Source: Alphaproteobacteria bacterium (GTDB lineage: Bacteria; Pseudomonadota; Alphaproteobacteria; Puniceispirillales; Puniceispirillaceae). Taken from it: a stretch of 8,535 bases of DNA. The notes beneath the pieces were generated by a model that was not told the DNA's origin, made no database searches, and saw only the letters and a list, made by a program, of their open reading frames with translations. Shown here piece after piece: positions 6,266-8,535 of this stretch. The stretch is taken from positions 1-8,535 of the forward strand of contig JAKMFG010000139.1 in NCBI GenBank assembly GCA_022425565.1, in the 5' to 3' direction. The translations under genes were made by a program, and so were the position numbers. Position 1 is the first letter of the stretch. Each line of letters begins with the position of its first letter.

Positions 6266-7567
6266 CTTCGACATATCGAGGAATGGACGCTCTGTCGGGC
6301 CTGTATAAAGCTGGCGAGGCCGGCCGATACGCTGCATCGGATCGGTGATCATCTCGTTCCACTGGGCAACCCAGCCGACGGTGCGCGCAACGGCGAAAAG
6401 CACGGTAAACATTGAAGTCGGGAAGCCCATCGCCTTGAGAATGATGCCCGAATAGAAGTCCACATTCGGATACAGCTTCTTGTCGATGAAATACTCGTCC
6501 TTGAGGGCCATGTCCTCAAGCTCCATGGCCAGTTCCAGAAGCGGGTCATGAACCCCGAGATCGTCGAGTACCTGATGGCAGGTCTCGCGCAGCACCTTGG
6601 CGCGCGGATCGAAATTCTTGTAGACGCGGTGGCCGAATCCAAACAGCCGGAACGAATCGTCACGGTCGCGTGCCCGGTTCACATATTCCGGAATATTGTC
6701 CTTATGACCAATCTCGTTGAGCATGTTCAGCACGGCTTCATTTGCGCCGCCATGCGCCGGACCCCAAAGCGAGGCGATGCCAGCCGCGATGCAGGCAAAC
6801 GGGTTGGCGCCTGACGATCCGGCAAGCCTGACTGTCGAGGTCGAGGCGTTCTGCTCATGGTCTGCGTGAAGGATGAAGATCTTGTCCATGGCACTGGCAA
6901 GGATCGGGTTGACCTCATAATCCTCTGCCGGCACGGCAAAGCACATATGGAGGAAATTCTCCGCATAGGACAGGTTGTTCCGCGGATAGTTGAAGGGTTG
7001 GCCGAGCGAATATTTATAGGCCATCGCCGCGAGTGTCGGAATCTTTGCAATCAGGCGTCGCGAGGCAATCATCCGCTGCGTTGGATCCTGAATGTCGGTC
7101 GAATCGTGATAGAAGGCCGACAGCGCGCCCACAACGCCGCACATGATGGCCATTGGGTGCGCATCACGGCGGAACCCGCGATAGAAGATCGACAGTTGCT
7201 CGTGAACCATTGTGTGGCGGGTGATGGCGTTGTCGAATTCGGCTTTCTGCTCGGCGTTCGGCAGTTCGCCTTCCAGCAGGAGATAAGCCACTTCGAGGAA
7301 ATCAGACTGGTTGGCAAGCGGTTCGATCGGATAGCCACGATGCAGAAGGATGCCCTGGTCGCCATCGATATAGGTCAGGCCGGACTTGCACGATCCTGTC
7401 GCCCCGTAGCCGGGGTCGAAGGTGAACATGCCTGTTTGACCATAGAGCTTGCGGATATCCAGAACATCGGGACCGACGCTGCCGTCGATTACCGGCAGTT
7501 CAACGCTGCTGCCGTTCTGATTGTCGGTCAGCGTCATTGTTTTCTGGGTGTCGGTATCCGCAGCCAT
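6260..7567 (-). CDS. gltA: Citrate synthase, type II (hexameric, gram-negative form)
   Basis: Citrate synthase condenses acetyl-CoA and oxaloacetate at the entry to the TCA cycle. The 435-residue protein has the N-terminal beta domain of the type II enzymes (residues about 20-60; [20 protein letters not shown]), then the helical catalytic core. The catalytic triad is clear: His272 in GPAHGGAN, His313 in GFGHRVYK and Asp370 in PNVDFYSG. Other family landmarks are [11 protein letters not shown] (233-243), [11 protein letters not shown] (196-206) and the C-terminal [10 protein letters not shown] (414-423). ATG 7565-7567 is preceded at 7 nt by AGGGGAG, which settles the start. The gene lies downstream of gltX on the same strand and converges on lpxB. 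Length and motifs are normal, with no sign of decay. Methylcitrate synthase is less likely given the type II N-terminal domain. Confidence 0.97.
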   Translation of the reverse strand: MAADTDTQKTMTLTDNQNGSSVELPVIDGSVGPDVLDIRKLYGQTGMFTFDPGYGATGSCKSGLTYIDGDQGILLHRGYPIEPLANQSDFLEVAYLLLEGELPNAEQKAEFDNAITRHTMVHEQLSIFYRGFRRDAHPMAIMCGVVGALSAFYHDSTDIQDPTQRMIASRRLIAKIPTLAAMAYKYSLGQPFNYPRNNLSYAENFLHMCFAVPAEDYEVNPILASAMDKIFILHADHEQNASTSTVRLAGSSGANPFACIAAGIASLWGPAHGGANEAVLNMLNEIGHKDNIPEYVNRARDRDDSFRLFGFGHRVYKNFDPRAKVLRETCHQVLDDLGVHDPLLELAMELEDMALKDEYFIDKKLYPNVDFYSGIILKAMGFPTSMFTVLFAVARTVGWVAQWNEMITDPMQRIGRPRQLYTGPTERPFLDMSKR

Positions 7568-7574
7568 CGTTATT

Positions 7575-7581
7575 CTCCCCT
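7575..7581 (-). promoter_or_regulatory. Shine-Dalgarno sequence of gltA
   Basis: On the minus strand AGGGGAG lies 7 nt upstream of the gltA ATG, a near-ideal ribosome binding site and the strongest in the window. It fits a highly expressed TCA-cycle enzyme. Confidence 0.75.
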
Positions 7582-7599
7582 GACCGGCAAAGCTCTCTC

Positions 7600-7628
7600 G
7601 CGTCAGCGAAGGACCGGTTCGGTGACGC
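7600..7628 (-). repeat. Stem-loop between gltX and gltA
   Basis: An interrupted inverted repeat lies in the 97-bp gltX-gltA spacer. The outer arms GCGTCA and TGACGC pair over 6 bp, a single mismatched pair follows, and CGAA pairs with TTCG over 4 bp around a 7-nt loop. It sits about 20 nt upstream of the gltA Shine-Dalgarno sequence. No T-run follows on the minus strand, so a classic intrinsic terminator for gltX is not supported. A 5'-leader hairpin on gltA mRNA or a processing site are alternatives. Apart from this and the ribosome binding site I see nothing convincing in the spacer; no promoter could be assigned. Confidence 0.5.
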
Positions 7629-7661
7629 TCTGTACGAATGCGTGCTTGTTATCGTAAACCG

Positions 7662-8535
7662 CTAAATTTTGCAAGTTTTCCGGATACGATCGGTTGCTTC
7701 TTCGGGACCCAAAGTCGCCATCACATCGACAATTGACGGGGATTGTTTTGTCCCAGTCAGTGCAGCGCGCAGCGGTAGCCCGATGTCCTTCATTTTCAGG
7801 TCGTTTGTGGCCAACCAGTCTTTGAGGAACGCCTGAAGCGGTTCGACCTCCCACGGACCTTCCGGCAGATCACCAAGCAGCCTGCCCAGATTTGCGACAG
7901 CATTTTCGTCAAGCAGCCCGGCGGCATCCTCCTGGATTTCAGGTGCGCCGTCATGCACAAGGAAATCTGCGGCCGCCGCAATGTCCTGGTGTGTTTTGGC
8001 GCGTTCCTTCAACAGCGGCATCAGTTTTGTGACACGGTCTTCGGCATGCGGACTGGTCGGCGTAACGAGCGGTGATACAAGGTCCCACAATTCAGCATCA
8101 GGCATGGCGCGCAGATAGTGGCTGTTGATATCGGCAAGCTTGTCCATATCAAATCTGGCCGGCGCCTTTCCGACACGGTTGATGTCGAACCACGCTACCG
8201 CATCCTTGCGGCTGATGATCTCTTCGTCCCCATAGCTCCATCCGAGGCGAAGCAGGTAGTTCACCATGGCTTCGGGAAGGAAGCCCATATCGCGATAGGC
8301 ATCGACACCAAGCGCTCCATGTCGCTTCGACAGTTTCGCGCCGTCGGCGCCATGGATCAGCGGGATATGGGCAAAGACCGGCACATCCCAACCCATGCCC
8401 CTATAGACCATGGTTTGCCGGAAGGCGTTGTTAAGGTGATCGTCGCCGCGAATGACATGGGTAACCCCCATGTCATGGTCATCAACGACCACAGCGAGCA
8501 TGTAGGTAGGGCTGCCATCGGCGCGCAGGATCACC
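7662..8535 (-). CDS. gltX: Glutamyl-tRNA synthetase (C-terminal part; 5' end outside window)
   Basis: GltX charges tRNA(Glu), or in some bacteria also tRNA(Gln), with glutamate. The frame is open from the right edge to TAG at 7662-7664, giving 290 visible residues, about the last 60% of the enzyme. The class I catalytic HIGH motif would lie outside the window. Visible are VVVDDHDMGVTHVIRGDDHL (16-35) and the KMSKS-loop equivalent KLSKR at 67-71, followed by HGALGVDAYRDMGFLPEAM. The helical anticodon-binding region follows, with FDMDKLADINSHYL and LRAALTGTKQSP near the end. A GTG at 8532-8534 is an internal codon. Alphaproteobacteria often carry two gltX copies, and from this fragment I cannot tell which one this is or whether it is discriminating. 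It precedes gltA on the same strand by 97 bp, a conserved neighbourhood in this class. Confidence 0.95.
   Translation of the reverse strand, partial: VILRADGSPTYMLAVVVDDHDMGVTHVIRGDDHLNNAFRQTMVYRGMGWDVPVFAHIPLIHGADGAKLSKRHGALGVDAYRDMGFLPEAMVNYLLRLGWSYGDEEIISRKDAVAWFDINRVGKAPARFDMDKLADINSHYLRAMPDAELWDLVSPLVTPTSPHAEDRVTKLMPLLKERAKTHQDIAAAADFLVHDGAPEIQEDAAGLLDENAVANLGRLLGDLPEGPWEVEPLQAFLKDWLATNDLKMKDIGLPLRAALTGTKQSPSIVDVMATLGPEEATDRIRKTCKI

Noticed and set aside
6857..7657. A 266-codon open frame on the + strand opposite gltA
   Set aside because: It is antisense to a full-length citrate synthase with an intact catalytic triad, has no family features, and its composition follows from the opposite coding strand.
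7629..7680. Possible gltA promoter (TTGCAA or TTTACG as -35 with TACGAT or TACAGA as -10, minus strand)
   Set aside because: Spacing is too short in one pairing and matches to consensus are poor in the other; not enough to call.
1..8535. Mobile elements, CRISPR arrays, tRNA/rRNA genes, phage or defence genes
   Set aside because: Both strands are filled by recognised core genes; no direct repeats, transposase motifs or RNA-gene structure were seen, so no novel system is claimed.

Overview
The window reads as a piece of an alphaproteobacterial chromosome of moderately high GC. Two things point there: the gene order bamA, ompH/skp, lpxD, fabZ, lpxA, lpxI, lpxB facing gltA and gltX, and the use of LpxI rather than LpxH for the UDP-diacylglucosamine hydrolase step. 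A skp-like gene between bamA and lpxD argues against Rhizobiales and fits Rhodospirillales-like or related groups, but I cannot name a genus.

Bases 2-6252 (+ strand) hold seven closely packed genes, almost certainly one envelope-biogenesis operon whose start lies left of the window. They are the C-terminal part of bamA, an OmpH/Skp periplasmic chaperone, lpxD, fabZ, lpxA, lpxI and lpxB. Gaps are 13, 3, 3 and 30 bp, then overlaps of 1 bp (lpxA/lpxI, TGATG) and 4 bp (lpxI/lpxB, TTGA), which suggests translational coupling. FabZ and the two acyltransferases draw on the same 3-hydroxyacyl-ACP pool. LpxA, LpxD, LpxI and LpxB cover the early lipid A steps up to the disaccharide, except for the LpxC deacetylase, which is not in this window. 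Skp and BamA handle outer-membrane protein delivery and insertion.

Bases 6260-8535 (- strand) hold gltA (type II citrate synthase), preceded on its own strand by the C-terminal part of gltX (glutamyl-tRNA synthetase), which runs off the right edge. lpxB and gltA converge with only 7 bp between their stop codons, and a perfect 7-bp stem spans both stops. The 97 bp between gltX and gltA contain a second hairpin and a strong Shine-Dalgarno sequence for gltA.

I found no mobile element, CRISPR array, RNA gene, phage gene or unknown protein. This is an ordinary housekeeping region with no undescribed system that I can see. The points most worth a second look are several active-site substitutions in LpxA relative to E. 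coli, the hairpin shared by the two convergent stop codons, and the TTG start of lpxB.
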